Of a stretch of DNA of 37,071 nucleotides, positions 16,463 to 24,244 are shown piece after piece. The stretch is from the NCBI GenBank assembly GCA_964618895.1, contig CAZUDO010000053.1:1-37071 (forward strand), written 5' to 3'. The notes beneath the pieces are model-generated. The model was given only the letters and a program-made list of their open reading frames with translations. It did no database searches and had not been told where the DNA came from. This DNA is from CAZUDO01 sp964618895. GTDB taxonomy: Bacteria > Desulfobacterota > Binatia > DP-6. The position numbers were made by a program, and so were the translations under genes. The stretch's first letter is position 1. Each line of letters starts with the position of its first letter.

Positions 16463-18319
16463 TCACCGCGCGCGGACGGCGCGCAGCCCGGGTGCACGCG
16501 CGTGGACGATCTCGAAGTCGAGTCGCGGGAAGAGCTGCGGCAGCCGGAGGAGGTTCCACACGAAGACCCCGGTCGCCATCCGGTCGAGCCACGACGACGT
16601 GGGCCAGCCAAAATGGACCATCACCCGCCGCCCGTCGAGTTCCTCCTGGAGCAGCGCCAGGAGGGCGGTGATACTGCGATAGACACCGCCGGCCTGCACC
16701 GGGAAGCGATAGTGGCTGGCGCCGGCACGTTCGGGGATGGGTTGGCGCGGCGAGAAGAAGGTCACGAAAGCGGTTCCGGGCGCCGGGTCGGCCGCCTCCA
16801 GCTCGCCCGGACGCCGGAAGATCACGTGCAACGGGTGCTCGCTCTCGCCGAGCGCGAGCACCATCTCCAGCGGATAGTCGCTGCGGCGGATCTCCTGCGC
16901 CTCGGGGCCGTAGCGGCGCGAGAACGGCACCCCGAGCGCGATCAGCACGGTCACCACGCCCGCCCAGAGCCCGGTGCCATACGGTTTGTGCAGCGCCAGG
17001 TACACGAAGCACGCGACCAGCACGATCTCCAGCACCAGCGTCCCGGCGCGCGACGTGACGTAGCCGCCGTGGATCTCCTTCGTCCCCATGAAGAACCGGT
17101 AGATGAGCAGACAGCCGACGTTGATGCAGAAGCTCGCCAGCAGGCCGATGGCGTACATCTCGGCGAGGATCGCCTGCGAGCCGCGCGTCAGCAGGATGAT
17201 GGCGCTGTACATGACCGCGTTCACGATGTGGATGCGGTGCAACGACGCGCGGCGGTTGGTGGCCAGCAGCCAGTGGAAGCGGTAGCGATGCGCCACGCGC
17301 TCGAGCAGCTCGCTCGAGGCCACGTAGGCCGTGTTCACGGCCATGACCAGGATGACGCTGCCGAGCAGGCCGACGACGACGGCGAACGGGGCATTCGCCA
17401 CCTGCGCGGCCCAGTGCGGGATCAGGTCCCCCTCGTGTGCGCTGAGATCGACCGGCGCGGAGAGCGCGAGCGCCGAGATGACGGGGGTGGCAATACCCAC
17501 CGTGAGGGCGAGAAACCAGTACGCCTTCGAGATGTCCCGCCATCCGCCCACCAGGCCCGCGGTCTGCAGCACCGACTCGATGCCCGAGTAGGCGAGCACG
17601 CAGCTCGCCACCCCGATGGTGATGACGGCCGCCGCATGGCCCGGGCCCAGGCTCCCGAGCTCCCGCGCCACGCCGGTCGCGCTGTCGAGAATCAGCCCCG
17701 GGCTCGAGGGCGCCACGTTGAGGATGCCGAGCGCGATCAGGTTCAGGAACACCACCGCGGTGGCGATGAAGATGGCGAAGGTCACGCGTGCGTTCTCGCG
17801 GATGCCGAGGATGTTGAGGCCCGCCACCCCCCAGATGATGGCGACCACCAGCAGGCGCTCGACCCCGGGCCCGACGGGCAGGAACGCGGTGCCGTTGATG
17901 ACCGCGCTGACGGTCGAGATGCAGGCCGTCAGGATGTAGTCGACCATGATCGAGGCGACGGCGACGAACGACGCCACCGGCCCGAGCACGAAGTAGGAGA
18001 AGGAGTACACGCCCCCGCCCCGGATGCCGTGCAGCTCGAGGATCTGGCCGATCTCGACCATGCGCGAGGAGAGCACGCGCATGATGATCGACGTGACCGC
18101 GATGAAGAAAATGGCCTGCGAGCCGATGAAGCGGTGCGCCTCGGCCGGCGCGTAGAAGATGGACGTCGACTCGTCCATGAACGTGATCACGCCGACCGAC
18201 AGCCACGTGAGGTACCACTTGCCGTCCTTGGCGTAGCTGAGCAGCCCCGGGCGCCGGAGCAGGACGGCGAAGAAGGCGACCAGGCCGACGTTCAGCAGGA
18301 CGAGGACGAGGGCGGACAT
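16463..18319 (-). CDS. APC-superfamily permease with cytoplasmic C-terminal domain
   Basis: The 618-residue protein has about twelve hydrophobic helices in the first 450 residues, with the APC-type first-helix break (TSIFYAPAEAHRFIG) and EIGQILELHGIRGGGVYSFS followed by helix-dense sequence. The last 160 residues are soluble and contain EIRRSDYPLEMVLALGE and RRVMVHFGWPTSSWLDRMAT, a C-terminal extension seen in some unusual APC transporters. APC members import amino acids or amines with protons or sodium; the substrate cannot be named. The start at ATG 18319 has no clear ribosome binding site. A palindrome lies about 90 bases upstream. It is encoded upstream of the dehalogenase-like gene. Confidence 0.8.
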   Translation of the reverse strand: MSALVLVLLNVGLVAFFAVLLRRPGLLSYAKDGKWYLTWLSVGVITFMDESTSIFYAPAEAHRFIGSQAIFFIAVTSIIMRVLSSRMVEIGQILELHGIRGGGVYSFSYFVLGPVASFVAVASIMVDYILTACISTVSAVINGTAFLPVGPGVERLLVVAIIWGVAGLNILGIRENARVTFAIFIATAVVFLNLIALGILNVAPSSPGLILDSATGVARELGSLGPGHAAAVITIGVASCVLAYSGIESVLQTAGLVGGWRDISKAYWFLALTVGIATPVISALALSAPVDLSAHEGDLIPHWAAQVANAPFAVVVGLLGSVILVMAVNTAYVASSELLERVAHRYRFHWLLATNRRASLHRIHIVNAVMYSAIILLTRGSQAILAEMYAIGLLASFCINVGCLLIYRFFMGTKEIHGGYVTSRAGTLVLEIVLVACFVYLALHKPYGTGLWAGVVTVLIALGVPFSRRYGPEAQEIRRSDYPLEMVLALGESEHPLHVIFRRPGELEAADPAPGTAFVTFFSPRQPIPERAGASHYRFPVQAGGVYRSITALLALLQEELDGRRVMVHFGWPTSSWLDRMATGVFVWNLLRLPQLFPRLDFEIVHARAPGLRAVRAR

Positions 18320-18408
18320 GGAGGGGGCTCGTTTCTCCCTGCACGCGTCGTGCCTGCGCCTCGGGTTTCATGAGGGCGGACCGCCGCTACCGCGGCACGG
18401 CGGGGGTA

Positions 18409-18426
18409 TGCACAATGCAATGTGCA
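18409..18426 (-). promoter_or_regulatory. Palindrome upstream of the APC permease gene
   Basis: TGCACA (18409-18414), six bases, TGTGCA (18421-18426). A further GTGCAAAGTGCAC follows at about 18430. These could be sites for a dimeric regulator of the permease gene (start 18319); no regulator gene is adjacent, so the role is a guess. Confidence 0.25.
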
Positions 18427-18458
18427 GCCCGTGCAAAGTGCACGGAAGCCCGGCTCAG

Positions 18459-18896
18459 TCAGTCCGAACCTGGGGACGCCCGTCCGACGTACGCGTCGAG
18501 GGCACGTGCCAATTCGACGAGGTCGTCGAGGCGCGCGAGCAGCCCGTACACGATCTGTTGATCCACCAAGAGATAGTCGTGCACCAGGATGTTGCGGAAG
18601 CCCGCCAAGCCTCGGATGCGCTCGAACAAGGGAGGAGGAATGGCTCCGGTGGCAGCCAGGCAGGCGAACAACTCCTCGGCGTCGTCAGGCGAGCCGAGTC
18701 CCTGCTCCGCGACAATGTGATTCGCCATGTCGAGCAGGCACTGGATGGCGATGTGAAAATGTCGTTCGGCGAGCGCCTGGGCGTCTTCATCGCCGAGATA
18801 CGTTCCGACGGGTGTCGCTGCGATACGGCGCAGGCGCTGCACGCAGCGGTCGAGGCGGCGCAGGCGCGCCGCCGTGATCTCACGCGATACGACCAA
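18459..18896 (-). CDS. hepT: HepT-family HEPN ribonuclease toxin
   Basis: HepT proteins are HEPN RNases held in check by their MntA partner, which in characterised pairs adds AMP to a Tyr next to the catalytic site (type VII toxin-antitoxin). The 145-residue all-helical protein has the catalytic R-x4-H with its Tyr in FRNILVHDYLLVD, and the family helices AERHFHIAIQCLLDMANHIV and FERIRGLAGFRN. The start is TTG at 18896, preceded by GAGGGG. It begins 17 bases inside the mntA stop region, so the two genes are coupled. R, H and Y are all present, so it is probably active. It ends about 140 bases from the APC permease gene. Confidence 0.87.
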   Translation of the reverse strand: MVVSREITAARLRRLDRCVQRLRRIAATPVGTYLGDEDAQALAERHFHIAIQCLLDMANHIVAEQGLGSPDDAEELFACLAATGAIPPPLFERIRGLAGFRNILVHDYLLVDQQIVYGLLARLDDLVELARALDAYVGRASPGSD

Positions 18897-19311
18897 GGGT
18901 CCCCTCGCGCAGCCGCCGGAAGGTTGCGTCGTCCAGGATGCGGCGCATCGGACGGCTGTCGATGTAGCGCATGACCTGGCGCGCTACGACCCGCACGCGG
19001 CGTGCCTCGTCGCGCGACAGGAGCAGACGTCCGCGGCGGAGCACTTCGTGCGCCAGCAGTGGCGATGCCGCCTCCAGGTCGACGACGTCCGCCGAGGGGA
19101 CACGCGCGGCGCTCGCCAGGCGCTCCGAGAGCCGGCAGCGCGTCTGGAAGCGCGTGCCGGCATCGACGTCGGAAGCGAAGATCACGGCCACGTCGAGGTC
19201 GGAGCTGGGATGGTCCCGGCGGGACGCGCGCGAGCCGAAGAGGTAGGCGGCGACCACCTGCGGGGTGTCGGCGATGACGCGGGTGACGAGGTCGGACAGC
19301 TCGACGGCCAT
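18880..19311 (-). CDS. mntA: MntA-family nucleotidyltransferase antitoxin
   Basis: This is the antitoxin half of the pair. The 143-residue protein shows the minimal nucleotidyltransferase signature AYLFGSRASRRDHPSSDLDV: GSR followed by the DxD metal site. It continues VDLEAASPLLAHEVLRRGRL, typical of MntA. ATG at 19311 (MAVELSDL) is used; upstream in-frame starts would add a proline-rich non-family stretch. Related but broken sequence of a sister family (HI0073/HI0074) lies at the window's left end. The gap 19312-19531 to the next gene holds no recognisable feature. Confidence 0.87.
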   Translation of the reverse strand: MAVELSDLVTRVIADTPQVVAAYLFGSRASRRDHPSSDLDVAVIFASDVDAGTRFQTRCRLSERLASAARVPSADVVDLEAASPLLAHEVLRRGRLLLSRDEARRVRVVARQVMRYIDSRPMRRILDDATFRRLREGTLGRIA

Positions 19312-19531
19312 CGACGCCAAGCATAGCACCGGACCAGCGAACAGGAGAAATCCCGCCGGGGGCCGTGGTGGGGGTCGTGTTGATCCCGGGGCGCGTGCTA
19401 GAGCGCGGCGCGCATGGCTGCCGCGCCCGCACCATGACGCGCCAGATCGCATCGCTTCGACGTGCCGGGGACACAAGGCGCGTTCTGAACCTGCGGGTCA
19501 CGAACGAACGAGACGGTCGACGGCCGGCTCG

Positions 19532-20650
19532 TTAGACCCAGCCAGCGAGAAACCGCTCGTAGTCGAGCACGCGCACGCCGGTCGCGGCGTAGAGCCGATC
19601 GTAGCCGGGACGCCGAACGAGCTGAAAGCCGCGCGTGACTCCGAGCTGCCGCTTGAACTCCACGAGCGCGCGAGATGGCTCCAGCTCTCCTGACTTGCAC
19701 TCGACCAGGATCCACGGCTTGCCATCACGCAGAATCAGAAAGTCGACCTCGCGCTTCTCCTTGTCCCGGACGTAGCGGAGATCGAACTCCCCCTGCGCGC
19801 TGTCTGTCCAGAGATGGCAGGCTTTGAGCAAGTGGAGGGCGGTGAGATTCTCCAGACGCACAGCCTCCGACGTGACGGGGATCCGGAGAATGTCGAACAA
19901 ATATAGCTTTGGGGCTGCACGTACGGCGCGCGCGACGCGCGTTGCGAACGGACGCACGAGAAAACAGTGGTACAGTGCTTCGAAAACCTGCACCCAGCCA
20001 CGCACGGTCGCGTAGGCCGCACCCACATCCTCGCGCAGCGAGTTGACCGAGAGCAGCGAGCCAACCCGCTCCGGTAGCAGGTCGGCGAGAACCTGGAGCC
20101 CGGAGAGATTCTCGACCGCGCGCAGATCGCGGACGTCTTCGGCCAGCAGGCGCTCGAGCCGCAGACGGCTCCAACGCCGCGCCCGCGCCTCGCTGCCGCC
20201 GAGGAACGGCTCGGGAAAGCCCCCCAGGCGGAGGAGATCGGCAACCGGCCGGCGCGGCTCTGCGACCGACAGCACCTCGTCCGGCCCGGGGGGCTCATCG
20301 GACTCCGCGATCGAGAAGGGATGAAGCCGGTAGGGCAGATAACGCCCGAGCAGGCTGTCTCCCCCACGGCGGTAGAGGTCGAGCCGAGCACTCCCGGTGA
20401 CGATGATGCCCTCAGCGGGTCCCTCCACATCGAAGATTCCCTTCAGGCGCGCCTTCCAGCGGACGTCCTTGTGAATCTCGTCGAGCACCAGCGGCCCTGG
20501 TCCGCGATCCGATACCGAAGCCCGCGGCGATCGACTCCACGCCTTGCGGAAGTCCGCATCGTCCCAGCTCTTGTAGTTCTGGGTGGACAAGAGGAGGCCC
20601 TTGGCCAAGGTGGTCTTCCCCACCTGGCGGGGACCGCTCACGAAGGCCAT
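19532..20650 (-). CDS. AAA ATPase with DUF4143 domain, possibly 5'-damaged
   Basis: The 372-residue protein begins almost at its Walker A loop (SGPRQVGKTTLAKGL), followed by Walker B (GPLVLDEIHKD) and a sensor (IIVTGSARLDLYRR). The C-terminal half is the DUF4143 nuclease-like fold with EVDFLILRDGKPWILVECKS, matching the D...ExK pattern. Such proteins are widespread accessory genes of unclear role. Family members normally carry 15-30 residues before Walker A. Here the frame stays open upstream for 24 codons (encoding WNGYRFGDNWPVDGG) back to a TGA but has no start codon there. Either the true start is lost, or the protein begins at 20650. Confidence 0.75.
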   Translation of the reverse strand: MAFVSGPRQVGKTTLAKGLLLSTQNYKSWDDADFRKAWSRSPRASVSDRGPGPLVLDEIHKDVRWKARLKGIFDVEGPAEGIIVTGSARLDLYRRGGDSLLGRYLPYRLHPFSIAESDEPPGPDEVLSVAEPRRPVADLLRLGGFPEPFLGGSEARARRWSRLRLERLLAEDVRDLRAVENLSGLQVLADLLPERVGSLLSVNSLREDVGAAYATVRGWVQVFEALYHCFLVRPFATRVARAVRAAPKLYLFDILRIPVTSEAVRLENLTALHLLKACHLWTDSAQGEFDLRYVRDKEKREVDFLILRDGKPWILVECKSGELEPSRALVEFKRQLGVTRGFQLVRRPGYDRLYAATGVRVLDYERFLAGWV

Positions 20651-20762
20651 CTTCCCGCCGTCGAGTAGCGGGCCTCCATCGACTGGCCAGTTATCACCAA
20701 AACGATAGCCATTCCAGGCCGATCATCATCTTGCTGATAGTTGGCCAGCCCGCCTCCGTTGA

Positions 20763-20978
20763 CCTCGGCGGCATGCTTTGGGGAGCCGCCTTGTGCTCGG
20801 GTGGTGCCGGAGCCGCCCGCTCCATGTCGTCGCGGCCGACGATGCGAGCATCGGAGAGATGATCGTCATCACGGTCTACGAACCCGAACCCGCCCGCTGG
20901 GCGGACGGGTTCACGAGGAGGCAGAACCCATCAAGTGCGTCATCTGCCGACAGGGGGCCACGCGGCCCGGAAAGGTGA
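20763..20978 (+). pseudogene. DUF4258-type toxin, N-terminus missing
   Basis: The frame encodes SRLVLGWCRSRPLHVVAADD, then GEMIVITVYEPEPARWADGF. This is the C-terminal half of DUF4258 proteins, the usual toxin partner of YgiT/MqsA-type zinc-finger antitoxins. A TGA at 20760-20762 closes the frame, so the first half, with the family's catalytic His, is missing. After TRRQ the frame continues past the expected end into the antitoxin gene. It is probably inactive. It sits directly upstream of the YgiT gene on the same strand, the standard order for the pair. Confidence 0.55.
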
Positions 20979-21163
20979 CGGTGACGCTGGAGCGGGGTGG
21001 CGCAACGGTAACGGTGGTGTTCCGGGGTGTTCCGGCACGCGTCTGTGAAAACTGTGGCGAGGAGTACGTGGATGAGCGCACGACCGTCGAGGTTCTGAAG
21101 ACGGCCGATCGGGTGGCGGAAAGCGGCGTGCAGGTGGACATCCGGGATTGCGTCGCGGCCTGA
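20930..21163 (+). CDS. YgiT/MqsA-type zinc-finger antitoxin, apparent ATC start
   Basis: The 77-residue product has two CxxC zinc knuckles (CVICRQG and CENCGEEYVDE) joined by a beta stretch VTVTLERGGATVTVVFRGVP, the complete YgiT-type fold. A strong GAGGAGG lies eight bases before codon 20930, exactly where the family's Met-Lys-Cys start is expected, but the codon is ATC, so the protein would read I-K-C. No ATG, GTG or TTG in frame precedes the first CxxC without running through a proline/arginine-rich non-family stretch. Start-codon loss, a rare ATC start or a base-call error are all possible. Its toxin is truncated, so selection to keep it may be weak. Confidence 0.65.
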   Translation: MKCVICRQGATRPGKVTVTLERGGATVTVVFRGVPARVCENCGEEYVDERTTVEVLKTADRVAESGVQVDIRDCVAA

Positions 21164-21169
21164 AGCTCG

Positions 21170-21369
21170 CCCGGCACATACCTACCGTTCTCACCTTCCC
21201 GCATCGGGGCACTGTACACCCCGCCGGTCACACCTCACGCCACGACGGCGGAGCCGCAGAGAGGACAGTCGATAGATGGGGTGAAGCGGCTGGCCTCCAC
21301 CCGCACGTGGTAGGCAGAGCCCCCACAATCCCAACGCGGTCAACGCCGCAAGCGAAGAGGAGGCCAGCC
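21170..21369 (+). ncRNA. IS110 leader: candidate bridge-RNA region with RBS-masking stem
   Basis: About 200 bases between the YgiT gene and the IS110 transposase contain no gene. CGGCTGGCCTCC (21287-21298) is the perfect reverse complement of 21359-21370, which includes the AGGAGG ribosome binding site and the first base of the GTG start. Folding would hide the start of translation. Established knowledge: IS110-group elements encode a structured bridge RNA in the non-coding end next to the recombinase gene. That this leader makes such an RNA, and its ends, are inference. Confidence 0.35.
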
Positions 21370-22416
21370 GTGGACTACATTGGCATGGACGTGCACAAGC
21401 GGGAAACCCAGGTCTGCATCACCGACGAGGCGGGCACGGTGCTCGGCGAGCAACGCATCCGCACGGAGCGCGGGCGGTTCGCCGCGGTGCTCGGGGTCCG
21501 CCCGCGGGCGCGGGTGCTGCTCGAGGCCTCGACGGAGAGCGAATGGGTGGCCCAGGTGCTTGAGGCGCTCGGGCACGAGGTGATCGTCGGCGATCCCAAT
21601 TACGGCCCGATGTACGCCACCCGCACGCGGCGCGTGAAGACGGACCGCCGCGACGCCCGGGCGCTCGCCGACGCGGGTCGCTTGGGCGCCTATCGGGCGG
21701 CGCATCGGCTGGCGGCTGCGCGCCGCGAGTTGCGCGCGGCCCTCGCCGTGCGCGCGGCGCTCGTCCAGACGCGCACGCGGTATCTCAACCTCCTGCGCGC
21801 CTTGCTGCGCCGGGAAGGGATCGCGATCCCGACCGGCAGCGCGGCGACGTTTGAGCGCCGCCTCGCGACCGTGGCCCTGCCGCCGGCGCTCCAGGAGCGC
21901 GTGCGGCCCCTCGTGGACCTGCTCGCCCCGCTGAACGCCGCCCTGACGGCGGCCGACACGCCGATTGGGGCGACGCTCGCCGCGGACCCGGTCGCGGCGC
22001 AGTTGCAGTCCGTGCCGGGCGTGGGGCCGATCACGACGGCGACGTTCCTGGCGGCCATCGATACGCCCACGCGGTTCGCCAGCGCCCCCCAGGTCGCTGC
22101 GTACCTGGGGTTGGTCCCGCGCGAGTGGAGCTCGGGCGAACGCCAGCAACGCGGCGGCATCACGAAGACCGGGAACCGCCGCGCCCGCGCGATGCTCGTG
22201 CAAGCCGCGTGGGGCGTGTGGCGGGATCGGCATGCGGCCTCCGCCCCGTTGCGGGCGTGGGCCGAGCGGCTCGCGGCCCGGCGTGGGAAACGCGTCGCCG
22301 TGGTGGCCTTGGCTCGCCGGCTCTCCGGCATCCTCTTCGCCCTCTGGCGCGACGGTACCATCTTCGACGGCGCGCGCGTGGGCCAGCGACCGGCCCGCCC
22401 CACTGTGGCAGCGTAA
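21370..22416 (+). mobile_element. IS110-family transposase (DEDD recombinase)
   Basis: The 348-residue protein has the N-terminal RuvC-like DEDD domain: YIGMDVHKRETQVCI with the first Asp, VLLEASTESEWVAQVL with the Glu, and VKTDRRDARALADAGRLGA with the last Asp pair. The C-terminal Tnp_20 domain has SVPGVGPITTATFLAAI and YLGLVPREWSSGE followed by GGITKTGNRRARAML, the region that holds the catalytic Ser. The start is GTG at 21370 with AGGAGG seven bases upstream. IS110 elements lack long inverted ends and insert by bridge-RNA-guided recombination. All key residues are present, so the enzyme is probably active; the exact element ends cannot be fixed from one copy. Confidence 0.9.
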
Positions 22417-22737
22417 CGCGAGCGCGACATCGTCGCTCGTCCGTCCCTGATCATGGCCATATGATCGATCACCGAGACCGAGGTGCCGGGGGCCCGCAAC
22501 GCGAATCGTTCCTTGGGGGCCACGACCCCCGTCCCATAGAGCGCGTCGGGCCCCCGCCCGTACCCCACCATGCGCCGGAGAGCGCCGTCTCTCCCTCGTC
22601 GAGCGCGAACAGAAGGATGCCCGATCTCGTGATCGCCAGGGCCACGTCCCCTCATCACCACCCCCGCGAAACGCCAGGAGGGCAGAGGAAGGTAACGAAC
22701 GCAGAAACCGCTTGACCCGGGGGGCCGCTTCACAGAA
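22417..22737. other. Non-coding or unrecognised stretch right of IS110
   Basis: No reading frame on either strand matches a family I know. A minus-strand frame stays open across most of it but has no start and no recognisable motif. The first tens of bases are presumably the right end of the IS110 element. The stretch ends at the 33-base repeat. Confidence 0.5.
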
Positions 22738-22770
22738 GGAACGATAACCGGGGAAAGTTTACGGAATCTT
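22738..22770 (+). repeat. 33-bp dispersed repeat, copy B (probable IS end)
   Basis: Same as 7535-7567 with one mismatch and in the same orientation, again followed by CTCGGAC. Here it cuts the 3' end of a minus-strand methyltransferase remnant, whose frame runs into the repeat. No transposase fragment remains beside it. Confidence 0.7.
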
Positions 22771-23262
22771 CTCGGACACACGAGCCCCTCCCCTGCTCCC
22801 ACCGGCTCGCGCGGTGTCGCTCAAGGGCCCCGACGAGCTCTGTCTCGCTCGCGAACACCGCCGGCAGGAGGTCGTTCACCAGCCCCGGCCAGTTGTCCTC
22901 GAAGTCGGTACGAGCGCGCTCGGCTGCACCGGTGGCGCGGCGTACCCAGCGCACCGCCGCCGCGGGCGGGAAGAGGAGCGTGTTGAGGTGGCTGACGACG
23001 GGCCGCGGTAGCCCCGCGCGCGCGAAGGTGTCGCGCAGGGTGCGCGCGGTGTAGCGGCGCAGGTGATGGCTGATCACGTCCTGCGACCCCCAGAGGCTCG
23101 GCGACGCGGGCACGGTCACCAGCAGGAGGCCGCCGGGGCGAGGAAGGGCCGGAGCCACGCCGTTCCCTCGGCGGGCCCGCAGCCCACCGACGCCAGCGTT
23201 CGCACCGGCACGTTGCCGAGCGCGCGCCGCAGCACGCCGCGCGAGCCGGGGGGAGTGGGGAA
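22771..23262 (-). pseudogene. SAM-dependent methyltransferase with the middle deleted
   Basis: The N-terminal part reads RGVLRRALGNVP and LASVGCGPAEGTAWLRPFL, which is motif I (the SAM-binding glycine loop). About 20 bases further the sense continues in another frame as RPGGLLLVTVPASPSLWGSQ, DVISHHLRRYTARTLRDTFA and SHLNTLLFPPAAAVRWV, the post-motif C-terminal half typical of class I methyltransferases. The 60-70 residues between them, with motifs II and III, are missing. The junction falls in the short repeat CCCGGCGGC, which would fit deletion by slippage. The 3' end is cut by the 33-base repeat. It is non-functional. Confidence 0.65.
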
Positions 23263-23396
23263 GGGGCCGCGGAAGGGGCGGGGTGATCGACGTGGCGCGG
23301 TGACGGGTGTCCGTGCCGGGACTCGATGCGGCGCGGACGCGGGGAATTCGCCGCCCGGCGCTTGCAGACGCCGCCGCTGCCGCCTACAGTCGTGCC

Positions 23397-23582
23397 ATGT
23401 TCGCCGCGGCCATCGTCAAGGGGAAGGTCGTCCGCTTCCGGCTGTCCGCCGCGCTGGCGCTGGCCCACGAGCGCAACTCGGGCACGACGATGACTGAGCC
23501 AGAAGCAGTCGCGTTCGTCGAGACCAAACGCCGCGTGCGCGCCCTGCGCTCTGCGAAGCCGTATCTTGCGAGTCGTCCTTGA
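23397..23582 (+). CDS. Small protein upstream of the PIN toxin, candidate antitoxin
   Basis: The 61-residue product (MFAAAIVKGKVVRFRLSAAL at its start, MTEPEAVAFVETKRRVRAL later) overlaps the start of the PIN gene by 17 bases, as antitoxin genes often do. No recognised DNA-binding fold is evident, but a helix-rich basic C-terminus is. The role is inferred from position only. Confidence 0.45.
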   Translation: MFAAAIVKGKVVRFRLSAALALAHERNSGTTMTEPEAVAFVETKRRVRALRSAKPYLASRP

Positions 23583-23985
23583 CACCTGTGTGCTCAAGCT
23601 GGCGACGCTGCCGAACCCGATCAACCCGGCGGCGCTGATCGCAGAGCTCGGGCTCCGCCGGTCGATCGAACTCGGCGCTTCGCCGGCCATCGTGGTTGAG
23701 TACGGCGACGTCCTGGGCGACACGCCGGAGTTCTTGGCCTGCCCCATCGAAGTCCTGGAGCTTTGCCATCCATTGACGGTGCTGAGGGTCGTTCGCCACG
23801 AGCCCGACAACCGTTTCATCGAGTGCGCACTCGCTTGCGACGCCAACTACCTCGTCACGGTGAATACGGCACGAGGACACTTCGACCAGTCGCGCTACGG
23901 GTCAACGCGAGTCGTGACACCCGGTCGGTTCGTCAACCTCCCCTCCGTCGTCGAGCTCATCCAACGGTTGCCCGGAGTACGGTAG
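23566..23985 (+). CDS. PIN-domain ribonuclease toxin (COG1569-like)
   Basis: PIN-domain toxins cleave RNA using a cluster of acidic residues. The 139-residue protein starts RVVLDTCVLKLATLP (first Asp), contains IVVEYGDVLGD (Glu), and then EPDNRFIECALACDANYLVT followed by VNTARGHF, the conserved D...E...D run of PIN proteins of the COG1569 type. The start is TTG at 23566, inside the end of the small upstream gene. The C-terminal residues VVELIQRLPG also fit the family. It overlaps on the opposite strand a signal-peptide fragment. All expected acidic positions seem present, so it is probably active. Confidence 0.75.
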   Translation: MRVVLDTCVLKLATLPNPINPAALIAELGLRRSIELGASPAIVVEYGDVLGDTPEFLACPIEVLELCHPLTVLRVVRHEPDNRFIECALACDANYLVTVNTARGHFDQSRYGSTRVVTPGRFVNLPSVVELIQRLPGVR

Positions 23986-24149
23986 TTGCCCCGATGGCTC
24001 GCGGTGCGAAGCTGCCCGCGGGCGTCTGTTGCGGTCGCTAGGGCAATCGCCGTATCGAGGCGTCCCACGTCCACGCGCGCGGGAACGGGCCGGGCGAACG
24101 CGGGGCCGGCGCCGAGGAGCAGGATCGCGAGCAGGTGGCGATTGCGCAT
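23895..24149 (-). pseudogene. Signal-peptide remnant of a secreted protein
   Basis: ATG at 24149 opens a frame with a classic signal peptide (RHLLAILLLGAGPAFARPVP) and then about 60 residues with no recognisable domain, ending inside the convergent PIN gene. The 3' part of the frame is simply the reverse of the PIN coding sequence. I infer the 5' end of a gene whose body was replaced when the toxin pair arrived. Confidence 0.35.
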
Positions 24150-24244
24150 GGCGCCGCGAATGGCGGAGCGCCGGTTGCCCGTCGAGGTGCGTCGGGTCGA
24201 GACGAGCAGGCCCTCCCGGCAAGGGCCCGCCCGTCGACCGCAGG

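Noticed and set aside
16502..18373. A 623-codon plus-strand frame opposite the APC permease gene
   Set aside because: The product is an Arg/Gly/Asp/His-rich polymer without hydrophobic helices or motifs, and the minus strand encodes a clear permease; it is a shadow frame.
19480..19545. A second attC site beside the DUF4143 ATPase gene, suggested by GTCTAAC at its stop codon on the minus strand
   Set aside because: No paired L boxes and no matching GTTRRRY within 150 bases were found, so only one core-like heptamer is present by chance.
20741..20929. A longer N-terminus for the YgiT protein, starting near 20741
   Set aside because: The extra 63 codons are Pro/Arg-rich, do not resemble the family, and overlap the DUF4258 coding frame.
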